From Hippophae tibetana (lineage: Eukaryota > Streptophyta > Magnoliopsida > Rosales > Elaeagnaceae): 64,000 nt of DNA. Below, piece after piece: positions 35,995 to 49,533 of this stretch (position 1 is the first letter of the stretch; every line of letters begins with the position of its first letter). A model generated the notes under the pieces. That model saw nothing but the letters and a program-made list of their open reading frames with translations. It was not told the DNA's origin and searched no databases. The stretch lies in contig CM072810.1 of assembly GCA_037013495.1 (NCBI GenBank), forward strand, positions 108,786,398 to 108,850,397. The letters run 5' to 3'. Made by a program: the position numbers and the translations under genes.

Positions 35995-37733
35995 AGTATT
36001 CAACTATAAGTCTATAACCACCATTGAATCACTAAGTCACCCATCCTAATGCTTTCTAGATGTAAAAAAAAAACAAAGCTTTGGCTTAAAAAAAACCAGT
36101 AAACTGAAAAGAGAACTGAAGCAACGAATAAGGAAAATGGTATCAAAGTTAAAAGGTACAACAGAGAGAACATATAACCAGCAAAACAAAAATTTAGAAA
36201 TTGACATGAAATGCAATCTCATGGACACATAAGCTAAGCTTCATGTCTCGTGAACCCAAAATTAAAAAGAGAGATTTCTTTTTCAATTCTAAAATGTTAG
36301 ATTCAATCAATATTTAATAAACCGAGTCAAATGAAAAATTATTTTTAAGTACAGATACAATCACAAAAATACAAAAAAAAAGTTATGATTAAAATTAAAA
36401 TGACTGTTCGACCGAAGAGAATTATACTGAGCTTCAAAAGTATCATCCAAGAAAGCTAAACACGTTTTTAAAGAACAAAAACGTGCAATAAACAGAAAAA
36501 TATTTTCGACTTCCAACATTTATGAATATGCTAATAGAACAAAAAAACCCAAAATCTCTATTTAATCCATAGATTACATATAAAAGACAATTATGTGTCA
36601 CCCAGAGTATTTAATCCATAGATTACATATAAAAGACAATTATGTGCCCCCAGAGTAATTCCAAAATGCTGATTAAATTTTGTACAAACTACAAAATCTT
36701 TCAAATAATATACAAAATTTAGTTACTAGAAAATTTGGACAGAATAAGTAGATAAAATTAGTGATGTACAATGGGCTGTTCCATTTCATGTCTCATTTAG
36801 TGTTTTTAATTGACTTATGATATAATATTGTCTCATTTCATTTTATTTAGATTATAACTCTAATGGACCTAACTTTAAATATATTTTGTATAGTTTTTCT
36901 TATTAAACTTACATTATAAATAATCATATATCATATTTTCTATTATTTTTGTATTCTTACTTGTTTCATTTAAACCTATTTGAAAAAAATGAGATATCTC
37001 ATTAATTTCGTCTCATAATTATCTTATCTCATTAAAAATTGAGATAATAGAATGAGTTTTGAAAATTAATCAACCGTAACATAAATCTCATTAATATTTC
37101 ATCAAAATTTGATGAGCTTGATACATTACAGATACCCATATTTTGCAAATGGTATCAAGTTTTGCAAATGGTTCTAAAATTTACAAAAATAAACAGTACA
37201 CATTTTATTTGAGATTTTTTCCTTATGCTCCTCACATGACAATGTAAATATCCTTGTGCTCCTCACGTGACAATGTAATAAGAGGCAAATTTTTTATTTT
37301 TGAAGTTTTCCTCAGCTAAAAAATCGAGCATGGAAGGAACCTCTTAAGGATCAAGGGCCTGAGCCATCAGTCATGAAGCACTTACTTCAATTATTATTAT
37401 TATTATTTTGCTAATGATTACTCTAATTAAAACTGTATTAAAGCTAAGAAGCCCATTTTGTTTCTTCCAGACCATAAGACCATGAAGGCAGCAGAATGAT
37501 TCCCTCTATATTGCTGACGACTAATCCACCGACAATACTAACTGATTATCAATGTATAGTTATAATTTATGTAAGCCTTTACGGGTTAAGGGTAATCCTA
37601 CCCCGCAACAGTATTTAAAAAAACAAGAAAAAGAAAAGAGAGTTTAGGGACCCGTTGTGAAGGCTGCCAGGGTTTGGAGACAACTGTGTAGTTAAGCCAT
37701 ATTAGTATTTTTGTGGGTGGTTGAAATTATCTG
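35995..37733. other. Intergenic DNA with small tandem duplications
   Basis: A 45-50-bp unit (TTTAATCCATAGATTACATA and following bases) is duplicated at about 36561-36655, and TGCTCCTCACRTGACAATGT occurs twice near 37228 and 37256. No gene recognised. Copia element 2 begins at 37734. Confidence 0.6.
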
Positions 37734-37963
37734 TGTTAAGTTATATTTATTTCACTTGTATTACATTTCTACTATTTCACTTGTACTACACTTCCACTAT
37801 TTCACTTGTACTATACTTGTACTATTTTACTTGTACTACACTTACTATTTCACTTGTACCACACTTGTTACAACTCTATAAATAGAATTCTCTATGTACA
37901 TTCTAAGACACACCAATACAATATTAAATCATTCTTTCTTCTTATCTCTCTATACTCTTCACA
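37734..37963 (+). repeat. 5' LTR of copia element 2
   Basis: Starts TGTTAAGTTATATTT and ends CTCTTCACA just before the primer-binding site. It contains four to five copies of a TATTTCACTTGTACTACACT-like unit and a TATA box (CTATAAATAG) near 37876. The 3' LTR has fewer unit copies, so the array contracts and expands. Confidence 0.88.
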
Positions 37964-37975
37964 TGGTATCAGAGC
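37964..37975 (+). other. Primer-binding site of copia element 2
   Basis: TGGTATCAGAGC follows the 5' LTR directly, complementary to initiator tRNA-Met. Confidence 0.92.
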
Positions 37976-38038
37976 CTCTCATATACCTCTAAATTTTTTA
38001 TCAAAATTTCGCCTCTCTTCATCACAGCTAACCCGGCT

Positions 38039-38175
38039 CACCTCAACTCGGTTCACTCTCAACCCGGCTCACCTCAACTCGGCTCACTCCAACCCGACTC
38101 ACCTCAACTCGGCTCACTCCAACCCGGCTCATCTCAACTCGACTCATTCCAACCCGGCTCACCTCAACCCGATTC
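38039..38175 (+). repeat. 30-bp tandem repeat in the copia 2 leader
   Basis: About four and a half units of 30 bp, core CTCAACTCGGCTCACTCCAA, lie between the primer site and the gag start at 38271. The placement parallels the 33-bp repeat in the leader of copia element 1, but the unit sequences differ. Confidence 0.85.
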
Positions 38176-38270
38176 CAGCTTGTTTTCAACTCCTCTTTTT
38201 ATTTTTAAGGATATCTCCTTTATACTGTTTCTATAAATTTGCTTTACATTTCCTCCATTATTTCGTTAAA

Positions 38271-41200
38271 ATGGACCGAAATGATGTCCCAAAACCAATC
38301 TCTACCACCCTTGATAATACTAACTACCTAGCCTGGGCACAAGCAATGAAAAGTTTCTTGAAAGGACACAAGCTATGACGTTTCATAACTGGTGATATCT
38401 CTATACCCATCCAAGAAAGCACTGAAAACAACTTCTTATTTGCTGACCGCCTTGAAGACTGGGAGAATAAACACCATCAAATTATTACCTAATTCCGTAA
38501 CACCACCTTACCCTCCATCCATGGTGAATTTGGGCGTTTTGACACTGCCAAAGAAGTTTGGGAATTTCTTGAGGCTCGCTTCACTACAACAGATTTGACC
38601 AACCAATATCAACTTCTAACAACTCTTCATACCAAACGCCAAAGGGCTGATCAAACCATTAACCAATTTCTCTCTGAAATGCATACTATTTGGGATCAAC
38701 TCGCTCTCTCTGAACCAACTTGGACGAACAAGATTGATGCTGAGATGTTTGCAACTTACCGTAATCACCAACGTCTTGTTATTTTTCTCATGGCTCTCCA
38801 TGATCGATTTGAACCTGTTCGGGCTTCCTTACTCCATCGGAGTCCTTTTCCATCCTTAGATACTGTTGTGACGGAGCTTCGCTCTGAAGAAACTCGGATG
38901 GGGGTTTTCAAAGTTCATCATACAGATTCTATTCTTGCCACCCCCTTTTATCGCCCTAAATGAGGTTCAAAAGAGGACTTCAAACATCAAGGTTGCACCT
39001 ACTGTCACAACCCCAATCATGAGCTTCTTACATGTCCCATTCGGGTATGTATATATTGTCACAAGAAGGGTCCAGGACACTTTAACAGAGATTGCTTTTA
39101 GAATCCCTCTCAGCATTCCTCACGGAATCCCTCTCAACATTCCTCACGGAATCCCTCTCGGAATCCCTCTCAACATGCTTCAGGTAACAATAGTAACTCA
39201 TCTATCACTGCTGCTGTTTCTGAGGATAATCATGAAAAATTTACCTTCTCTACTCAAGAACTTAAAGGTCTTCTTAAACATGTTCTCTCACAATCTAGTA
39301 ATCCTCCTTCTACTGCCTTGTCTCTCACATCGGGTAAATCTTTATGGTATTTTGATTCTGCTTGTTGTAACCATATGACTCATGATACTCGCATCTTCTC
39401 TCCCACACAATCTTCCATCTCCAAACCTTTAATTCAAACTGTCAATGGTTCACATATGCATGTTAATACTGTAGGACAAGTTTTCACATCTTCTATATCA
39501 CTTTCTGACACCTTTCATATTCCCAACCTTACTCTAAATCTTATCTCTGTTGGTCAATTATGTGAACTTGGTCTTACTATTACTTTTTCCTCTTCTGGTT
39601 GTCATGTGCAGGATCCACAGATAGGACAGATCCTTGGGATAGGTCGTAAGGTTGGACGATTATTTGAACTTATCGACCTTCATCTACCCAATTCTCCTCA
39701 TACTTCCATTGCTGCTTCTACTACTCCTATCAACCTATGGCATGCTCATCTAGGCCATACGTTTATAGGACGTCTTCGTCCCTTAGCATCTTCTCGTAAA
39801 TTAGGATTTGTTTCTATTTCTGATAATGTAAATTGTTTGCCTTGTCAATTGGGAAAACAACCTGCTTTATGTTTTAATAAAAGTGATTCTACTTTTGTCT
39901 CCCCTTTTAACTTAATTCATTCTGATGTTTGGGGTCCATCCCCACATCCTACTATGGGGGGATGTGTTTACTTTGTCATTTTTATTGATGATTATTCAAG
40001 ATTCACATGGATTTTTCTCATGAAACATAGATCTGAATTACCCAAAATTTACTATGATTTTTCCCAAATGGTTAAAACCCAATTTTCTCAAAATATCAAA
40101 GTACTTAGAGCTGATAATGCTATGGAATATAAAGAAACAAAGTTTTTAAATTTTCTTCGTCAAAATGGGACTCTTTCTCAATATTCTTGTCCTAGCACAT
40201 CTCAACAAAATGGAAGAGCTGAGCGAAAACACAGACATATTCTTAATACTGTTCGCACTCTCCTAATTTCTAGTTCTTGTCCTGAATGCTTTTGGGGTGA
40301 AGCAGCTCTTACAGCTGTTTATACTATCAATCGTGTTCCTATGCCTATTATTCACAATCAATCCCCTTATGAGCGTCTCTATAGTACTTCTCCATCTTAT
40401 GAACTGCTCAAAGTGTTTGGTTGTGCCTGTTTTGTTCTTCTTCACCCTCATGAATGCAATAAATTAGAACCTTGTGCTCGCCTTTGTTGTTTCTTAGGGT
40501 ATGTGATAGAACACAAAGGCTATCATTGTTGGGACCCTATCTCTAAACGATTGCGCATCTCTCGTCATGTCATCTTTTGGGAACATAAAATGTTTTCCTC
40601 TATTTCCTCATTTCATGTCTCATCTCCTAACTCACTCTCATTTTTTAATGACCCAACTATTGATTTATTTCCTCCTGACATTGCTCCATTACCCTCACCA
40701 TCGTCTACTACGGCTTCTCCTGATGTGTCTGCTTCTTCTGTTGATCCTACCATAACAACATCTTCTGAAGACCAACTACCTGATTGTCCAGAGTTATCAC
40801 TTCGTCGTTCTACTCGTGTAAGTAGTCTTCCTTTTCATCTTCGTGATTACCATTGTTTCTCTACTATTTTGTCTCATCATGAACCCTAAAACTATAGAGA
40901 AGCTATTTCTAACCCTCATTGGCAGCAAGCTATGACAGATGAATTACAGGCATTAACAAAAGCACATACATGGGATCTTGTTGATCTTCCATCTAATAAA
41001 TCTTTGATTGGTTGTAAGTGGATTTTAAAAATCAAAACTCATTCAGATGGGTCTGTGGAACGATATAAAGCTCGTCTGGTTGCAAAGGGTTTTACATAGG
41101 AATATGGAATCGACTATGAAGAAACTTTTGCACCTGTAGCTCGCCTCACCTCTGTTCGAAGTATCATTGTTGTTGCTGCTGCCCGAAATTGGAACATGTT

Positions 41201-42410
41201 TCAAATGGATGTCAAAAATGCTTTTCTCAATGGAGACATAACTGAGGAAGTTTATATGAAACCTCCTCCTGGATACACTCATTCACCTCATCACGTATGC
41301 AAACTTCGTCGTGCTCTCTATGGCCTCAAACAAGCTCCTTGAGCTTGGTTTGCCAAATTCAGCTCTACACTTACTGACTTTGGTTTCACTTCCAGTTCTT
41401 ATGACTCCGGTCTCTTTATTCGGAAGACTCCCACTGGTGTAACACTTCTACTCCTTTATGTAGATGATATGATCATAACAAGAAATGACTCTAATGGAAT
41501 TATTGATCTCAAGCAGTTTCTGAGCCATCAATTTGAAATGAAAGACCTTGGTCGTCTCCACTACTTCTTGCGCCTAGAAATCTCATCTGATTCTCAAGGA
41601 TATTATCTCTCTCAAGCAAAGTACTCATATGATATTCTTAATCGGGTTGGCCTTACTGATTGTAAAACTGCATCAACACCTCTAGAAACCAATGTCAAAC
41701 TTACTCCATTAGATGGTACTATTCTCTCAGATGCCACATTATACAGACAACTAGTAGGCAGTCTTGTTTATCTCACAGTCACTTGTCCTGACATTGCCTA
41801 TGCTGTTCATCTGGTTAGTCAATTCATGTCTGCTCCACGGTCTACCCATTATGCTGCGGTTCTTCACATTCTCCGCTATATCAAAGGCACCATGTTTCAC
41901 GATCTCCACTTCTCCAACAAGTCTAATCTTCTTCTTTCCGCCTACTCTGATGCTGATTGGGCAGGTGACCCAACTGATCGTCGCTCTACTACTGGATATT
42001 GTTTCTTTCTTGGAAACTCTCTCATATCTTGGCGAAGCAAGAAACAATCCCTCACTTCTCGATCCATCACTGAAGCTGAATATCGTGCTCTTGCTGACAC
42101 CACTCAAGAACTTCTTTGGCTCCGTTGGTTACTTACTGATATGGGTGTTCTCCAATCAACTGCAATTATCCTATATTGTGACAATCAGAGTGCTATTCAG
42201 ATTGCTCACAATAATGTATTTTATGAACGAACAAAACATATCGAGATTGATTGTCATTTTGTTCGTCAACATGTTCTTCAAGATACTGTTTGTCTCAAAT
42301 CAATATCCTCCACAGATCAAACAGCTGACATCTTCACCAAATTTCATCTACCAGGCATATTTCAAGAATTAGTTTCCAAACTCAAGTTGATTGTTTCTCT
42401 TCCTCCTTGA
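38271..42410 (+). pseudogene. Copia element 2 gag-pol polyprotein, with in-frame stops
   Basis: The frame starts MDRNDVPKPIST and runs through gag with a CCHC zinc knuckle (CIYCHKKGPGHFNRDC), an aspartic protease region where DSACCNHMTHD stands in for the usual DSG-like site, the integrase zinc motif and core (RADNAMEY), reverse transcriptase with LYVDDM, and RNase H (DADWAGD). Stops in this one frame begin at 38376, 38490, 38961, 39099, 40887, 41097 and 41340. No frameshift was found, so decay is by point mutation. A short repeat encoding NPSQHSSR lies near 39110-39180. Confidence 0.92.
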
Positions 42411-42423
42411 GTTTGAGGGGGGA

Positions 42424-42505
42424 TGTTAAGTTATATTTATTTCACTTGTACTACACTTGTACTACACTTGTTACAACTCTATAAATAGAGTTCTCTATGT
42501 ACATT
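42424..42505 (+). repeat. Truncated 3' LTR of copia element 2
   Basis: Begins TGTTAAGTTATATTT after the purine tract and matches the 5' LTR, with a contracted repeat region, through CTCTATGTACATT. It then changes to unrelated sequence starting GCTACTCAGA. The word ACATTGCTACT recurs near 42559. Confidence 0.8.
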
Positions 42506-42656
42506 GCTACTCAGAAATTATTGAATTTTTGTTTCTGATTTCTTTAACTTGATTATTACATTGCTACTTAGAGGTATTTATAGAAACAACTAATAAATCT
42601 AAGCCACACAATATAAACCTACCAAAACAATCTAAACCATACACTTATCTTCTTAC
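42506..42656. other. Sequence between truncated LTR and exon-like fragment
   Basis: Contains ACATTGCTACTYAGA twice (about 42500 and 42560). No gene recognised. Confidence 0.4.
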
Positions 42657-42881
42657 CTAACCCATTGATTTTTCTTCTTCCCACCAACCATGAGCTGTAT
42701 CCTTATCAATCCGGATCATCACCATACAAGCTTCCACGAGCTGGACTTCAAATGAGCTAGAATATTTCAAAGTTTGTTTTTTTTTTATTTCTTTGGGTTT
42801 GTAAACAAGTTTACAAACCAACATGGGATTGAAGACGTGGTTCGGTGAGAGAGATAATCTCCCACAAATTGCAGTCTCCAT
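42657..42881 (-). pseudogene. Possible truncated first exon with transit-peptide-like start, unidentified
   Basis: On the minus strand a CT/GA-rich leader precedes an ATG and a 74-codon frame beginning METAICGRLSLSPNH, the kind of Ser-rich start seen in chloroplast transit peptides. It ends MG then TAG, inside a GGTTAG/GTAAGAAG context that resembles a splice donor. I do not recognise the protein and see no following exon. It may be a gene relic cut off by copia element 2. Confidence 0.3.
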
Positions 42882-45800
42882 GACTCTCTCTTTCTCTCTA
42901 TACTCTCAGAGAAACTACTATCTCATTCTCGTGGGGAAATTTGGTGCAGTTAATAGATTTGATTTTCGTTCAGATTTTTCTTTACCAGAAAAATAGAAAA
43001 TGAAACTGGTGGTTTAAACGATGAGACGTCCTCTTCATACTCATAGGCCCAATTAGCCCATTATTTTGGTCCATTTTATAAGAACTTCTGACTATAAGTC
43101 TTGACCCATCAGGACAATACTTATTGTTAGTGATATAGTCCCGTTGATCAAAAACATCATCCCATCCTATTTAAGTTTGATCGGATTCGAACAAGTTGAC
43201 TGAACTCTACCCAAATAATTATATATTCAAATTTAAGGTCAAATATTTATGACGTAACTGCGGACAAACTTGATCTGGAATGCGAATTGAGATCAAATAT
43301 TTTAATATATATATATATATATATCTTTAAATATTGTATATTATTGTTTTATAATTTATTGCATCATTTAATCTTTGATATTATTTAAGTTAATTTAAAG
43401 TTAAAAAATCAAGTTTGAACATATTTTATAATTTATCACATCATTTAACCTTTGACACTATTTAAGCTAACTTAAAATTAAAAAAGTCAAACTCGAACAT
43501 ACTTAATATTTTAAGATCTTTCTTTGAACTTACATTTAATTTGAAAATTATAATTCAATTGGAACCAAAAAATATACATGTCTCAATAATATCTAATTTG
43601 AATCCAAGCCAAATCCAAATTTTTGTGCTTGGCCAACTTAATCGTCCAAATTTACATCCTAATTTATTGTATGTTTAAATATTATATTACATATTAGATT
43701 GAAGATGCAACATATTGAATTATTGTGAAATCATCTAATAATAATAATAAAATCTATTTATTATAAATATTAAAAAATTCTATTTATCACAAGTTTGTAA
43801 TAAATCATAAGTAATATAACACAATATTATTAAAAGTACAATCAAGTTAAGGGTAAAAATTTGTGTCGTAACTCAATTAATCGAATAGAATAGAAATCAA
43901 ATTAAATTCGAGTTAAATTCATGACAACTTAAACAAATTAAAAATGTCATTTTGAGGTATCATTTTAAGTGAGATTCAATTGATATAAGTATATGATCTT
44001 GATTGATTTGAGTTTTTTTTTCACAAAGACAACGAAATAATATATTAACATGCTTAAAATAATATTAGATTGAATGGGAAAATAAGTCTTAAATTTAAAC
44101 AATTGAAAAGGAAAAAATAGTGTTTTATGTTTGTTCCACGTGAAAAAATCAACAATACATTAAAAACTTTATATAATATTTTGTCTTTCAAATTGTGGTA
44201 AGTTAGCCTAATAAGAAGGTTCTTTCTATGTGTGCATGACGAATTCTCGTATGCCCAACTCAAAAATTTGGAACTCCAATTACGTGCCTACACATCCTGT
44301 AAATACGAATGTTGTTCAATTCTATATTTGTTAGTTTACTCAAATTATTTTAAAACTTTGCTTCAGTCTAATAGATTAAAGGTACAAAACAATCTATGAG
44401 TACAATATTTGATATTATTTAATTATTATTATTTTATTGTTGTATTTTGAGAGATATTTATTTATCTTTAAAACACCGTGTAACACTAACCTTAATCATC
44501 TCATTTTTTTCACCGTAATTTATAATTTATGTTAATTTTGTAATTTTGATTTGTTTGAGTTTATTTACAAAGTTTAATTCTTGTTTGTCTACTATTATAT
44601 TTCATGCACCAATACAGATTAATAATTCATCTACGTATATACAGTAGTACATCTAGTCCTTAAATTTATATAGGGTATCAATTAATAACCAATAATGTAA
44701 AGTTGGCGTGAAAAGTCACAAGTAAAAATAAATTAAACAATGTTCAATCTAAAAATTGGCAATAATATTTTTTTATTAAAGAAGTATGAAAATGTGAATT
44801 TTTTTCTTTTACGAATTTTAATTAAAAAATAAATAATTTTCTACATAAAATTTATGCTCAAACAATTCTACACATAGAATATAAATTTAAAAGTAATGTT
44901 AAGAGAGTGCTTTAATTGTTAAATATAATCAAACTTTTATAAAAGTTATAAAATTTTACTTAAAACACTACTATAATAATGATCTATTATGCTCCCTTTT
45001 TTGCATATGTTTTGAGAAAAAATAGATGCAAATGTTGCCTCTGTTATACTGCCACAAGTTAATGGCCCAAGTTTGTCATAAAATTTCAAGGAGTGCGGCA
45101 CGTGACCCGCTATTAATTGCTCATATACACATCTCTTCCATATCTACGTTACATATATTCTTCTAATTTGGATACATATATGAGTATTACGGATATATTT
45201 ATTTCCTATAAATTATATTATTAACTCATAGTGTCAATAACTCACATTAATATCTACGAAACTTTTAATTTCATTTCAATTTGGACATTAATACTTGTCC
45301 CAGTAACATTGATAACTAGAATTCTTTAAAAGGAAACAAAAAAAATAAGCTATACCATATTCATCATTAACATCAATCACGAATCACTGAAAGACTATTT
45401 TCTTTCATCAATGATCATAATTACTATCTGATATAATTCTCATTAAGCTGCAACCAAATGAAGAATAAAGCTCGTTAATTATCTTTCCTGGAATTTGATT
45501 ACATGCATACAGAGGTAATTAAATAGTACTTGGTAACTCCAAGCCAATTATGGTCATGCATCTAAAGAAAAGCTCAAAAGCTTTTGAATTATGGATCCCA
45601 AATCAAGTATAAAAAGTATACGTGGATGAATAAGCTATTATATTCCTCATCCCACCAATAGTAGATGCCAACATAATGAATACTCCAATGCATATGGAAG
45701 CCTTAAATCATAAATATTATAAATTTGTATAAATATTTATACATAGTAACTAAATATGGTTTTTGATTATGACAATGATCTTCTTGTCTTATTTATTAAC

Positions 45801-46606
45801 GGGATCATAATATGTTATTTAAAAAAATTATTAGATTTTATAAAAATTCTACATATTTTATATTACATGTCATAATCATGTTAATAAGATGGAAATTATA
45901 AGATGTGATTTAAAAAATATGATCAACACTGTGAGCATACATTTAATAAAAAATTAAAAGCTAATTTGGTATTTACCAATTATAAATTGTTATCCTCATG
46001 TTTTATGAAACAAAAGAAAAAATATCCCAAATGTTTAAAAAATAACAATCTCATTCATAAATTCAAGAGATGATGTTGTAATAAAATAAAATTTGAGGAA
46101 ATATAATTATTTATTTTTTTAAGTGATGAGTTTTATTGTAATTTTTGAAAATCTCAAGGGTTCTCTAATATTTTTCCCTTATCTTCAAGAGTTTTGTCAA
46201 TTTAACTTGGATTGAGCATATTTTCATATTCAAAAAGATTTTTTTCAGTTAATATTATAATTTTAGTTGGTATTTTTCATGTGTCATACCTGATTTTTTT
46301 TAAATCTCTGATAAAACTTTTTTGTTATTTGAATAAAACATTAGTTTTTAACGTGATTTTTACTTTAATCAAACTTCAAGATTATATTATAGTCAAATTA
46401 CTTATTATATATGTTTAGTTGAACTATAATTCTGACTATGAATTCATGATAGATGAGCTGATAAATTATGTAAACGAAGTTATTGAGTTTAAAATTTTGG
46501 AATATAATTTAATTTTTTTTGAATAATATAACTATAAATTGAAATAAAATTATCAGTTTAAAACGTAATTAAAGATAAAATTAAAGTTTTACTCGTAACA
46601 AATGTT
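42882..46606. other. AT-rich intergenic DNA
   Basis: No gene recognised over about 3.7 kb. An AT dinucleotide run lies at about 43303-43324. Two related segments containing ATTATTTAAGYTAAYTTAAA occur near 43380 and 43450, a local tandem duplication of about 70 bp. Confidence 0.55.
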
Positions 46607-48667
46607 TCAATACATTATCCAATTGATGAACCAGTTGATACTAAATCTTGATGGTTTCTTGATTACCAACCACATAATGCAAGGAAGCTGCAAGAAATAA
46701 AAGATAAGATATAATGAATTAGTATTGATTGTTAATTTCAGATTATAAATAGAATAGACATATCTATTATATTTTATTGTTGGGAATAAATAACTTAAAT
46801 ACAACAATCGCTTATTTTAATAATAATTTTGACTCATGTATAAACACATTTCAATAAGATTTTAATTTATATTAAATATGTGATTGGTTTGAACTCTTAC
46901 ATCATTCATATTTTATAAATAATGAATAATTTTTTTTATATATATATGGTATTGAAAGTATAATATAATTAAGTAGGTATATATGTAGAGTACGTAGCTT
47001 ACAAAATAAGCCGTAGGAGCAAACCCAAATCCACCAAAAAAACCAAGAAGGTCTCCAAAGAAAGGGAAGGTGACTCCACAAAATAACTTCAATGCTACAA
47101 TATAGATTAGCATCGATGAGAATGAGATTCAACTTAATTCAATGTTTATAGAAAGTACTTAATTTGAAAGTACTCTTAATCAATTACCAATATAAGATGA
47201 TCGAGCAATGAGTGTAAGTGCAATTTCAGGTGGGATGCTCAGTTTTTTCATCATTATCCTCTCCAACATATCAAACACAAGCATGCATATACCTGTTTGT
47301 ACATTTTTAATTCATCTAAATTTAGTTTATAATTATTTTCAAATGTCTACCAATAATATTTTAATTTTACTTTTTTAATTGGACACATATGTTGTAATTT
47401 ACCATTTCAGTTTTAGACAAATTTATTATCAAAACTATAGTTCAAATTAATTTTGAATAGATTAATTTTAAAATAAATTGGTCATTAATTAATTAATATG
47501 TAAAAAAATTAGGTGAGTAAATATATTATTTATATAATATATTTGAGATTCGAATTCAAATTTTTTTTATATTCAAATAAATTACATGTTATTGAGTTAC
47601 AAGTGTATTGATAATTAGTTAAAATTAAATAAGTGAAAGAATATATAAATTAATAAATATATATAAATTGGTAAGTGGAAGAATGTCTACCTAGCATGTT
47701 ACTAGGTATATCTCCAAAATACACATTCTTTTTTAAATAATAATTCTACTTACCTTGTCATTAGGGTTCGAAACAAAAATCTCATGACTATCATAACTTT
47801 CTAATTATAGAACATGTGAATGTGCTGAATACATTTTTCTCAACATATATTAGACATAATTTTAAAGTGAGTAAATAAATAATTACCTGGTAGCTACCAA
47901 TGACATGGATGACCACCATTAAGGTCTCTTAAGATCCATTAACACATTATCACTAACATCATTACCAAATGCCCAATACCCAAATAGGGCTACTGAGAAA
48001 TAAAAAATTACATTAACGAAGTAGGCACCTTTTGTACCTCTCCATGTTGCCACTTTTGAAGGCTTATCAAGTGTTGATGGTATTGTGGACTGAATTTCAA
48101 GGGCCACTGCGTGTCCAGCGAATGCAAAAGAGATTTGATCCAATGCATTAAATACACGAAATATTGTGTCAACTGGGCTTGTATTTTTACATGCATAGCT
48201 TACATTTTCAATCCTACCTCTACTCAAGCAACCTACCCATGCTATTGTTGAATAACTGCAATTAATATAAAGCTACATGTTAGTATCACTATTTATAAAA
48301 TGGACCAATGCTATGTGAAACTTGAGAGCCGCTTTTAGTCGAAAGTGTTTTCTTCTTCTTTTTTAAAAAATAAAAATCTTAAAACATAATTATAACCACA
48401 AAAATAACACTTTTGTTTACTTCATAAATTTTTCTTACTAAAAAAAGAATCTAACATATAATTTTATTTTGAATGTAATCCAATTAGAACTCATTGAATA
48501 TTAAAAAACTCTTTTTTTTATTATAGATTTTAGGAATTGATGTTTTTTTTTGGTAATTTTCAAGTTTTTTTCAACATAATTATTGTTTGGAACACTATCT
48601 TAATTTGTTGTGTGAAAGTAATTTTTAATAGAACAAATCACCTTTGAAAGTGTTTGACAATCTAAAA

Positions 48668-49047
48668 GGCTAGTTCGGAACAACTTTGTTGTTGTTAGAA
48701 GTGTCTTTATAGGACCTTAGAAGAAAAAAAGAAACACGCTTTACAAAAGTGCATTCAAAATTTGAAAAATAGCATTTGTATTTTTAAGAGAAAAAATTTT
48801 TGATACAAGATGATCCCATTTTAAATTAATTATTAAACTATTATTTAAAATCACTTGTGATAATATTATTCCAGGCCACTCTTTTGGATTCTGATTTTTT
48901 TCTTAACTTGAAAACAACTTATATATTTCTAAAAAATTTAAAAAAACTTCTCTTGTTTAGCGTTAAATACCAATTCTAAAATGTTTTGACACATCTGAAA
49001 CTTGGAAGTGTTTTCAATTTACTAGAAAGTAGTACCAAACAGGCCCT
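48668..49047. mobile_element. Possible MITE in the LHT pseudogene
   Basis: The left edge reads AGGCTAGTTCGGAACAAC and the right edge, reverse-complemented, AGGGCCTGTTTGGTACTAC, imperfect inverted ends of the GGGCCTGTTTGG type common in plant miniature elements. It occupies the place where the missing LHT exon segment would be expected. The target duplication is unclear. Confidence 0.35.
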
Positions 49048-49422
49048 GCGCTCGCCGATGAACACAAAGGAATTAACTTAACCGAATTAGATTTTCTTTT
49101 TCAATAACATATTACATAATCGCACTCACACGTTCATTTATATTGGACATGATTCGTGATTGAATAGAGCCCGAATTTATTATTCTAATGTGTAAAGTTG
49201 AAGAAATACTGCAATTAATTGTATTAAAGTTAATAAAATAGATTAAGAGAGCAAAGAGAAAAATAACCTCAATGACATACCTGTGACCATATTCACTATG
49301 TCACACCCAACCTGCACTATCAATTGTTGTGGCAACACTATCCATGCTCCTAATTTCTGCCCAAAGGCATTTTGACCAAGGTCTAGGTATCGATCAAACC
49401 GAGTTCCCTGGACACATTCATG

Positions 49423-49533
49423 TGTAGAAAGTCATGACCTAACTCTCTTTAAAAGAGCTCTCAAACAGGAAGGGTTGTCATAACCTTATAACCAACATTA
49501 GGCTGGCATCCCTGGTCGATGTGGGACTCAACA
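49423..49533 (-). mobile_element. 111-bp TG...CA insertion (solo-LTR/TRIM type) with CATGA duplication
   Basis: On the minus strand the insert begins TGTTGAGTCCCACATCG and ends GACTTTCTACA. It is flanked by CATGA on both sides (49534-49538 and 49418-49422), the 5-bp duplication made by LTR-element integrases. It interrupts the LHT coding sequence between the codons for CAGATGATACAACTC and the FDRY block; without it the frame would be continuous there. The start matches the LTR at 21891-22001. Confidence 0.85.

Larger units (their letters stand above)
37734..42505 (+). mobile_element. Ty1/copia retrotransposon 2, near full length, degenerate
   Basis: Order: 5' LTR 37734-37963, primer-binding site, leader with 30-bp repeats, one gag-pol frame 38271-42410, polypurine tract TTTGAGGGGGGA, and a 3' LTR that is complete only to about 42505. 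Seven in-frame stops prevent expression of the polyprotein. The truncated 3' LTR means no target duplication can be read. Confidence 0.92.

Noticed and set aside
41751..42372. Open frames on both strands overlapping the copia 2 RNase H region
   Set aside because: They are out-of-phase shadows of the RNase H domain, which carries the conserved motifs.
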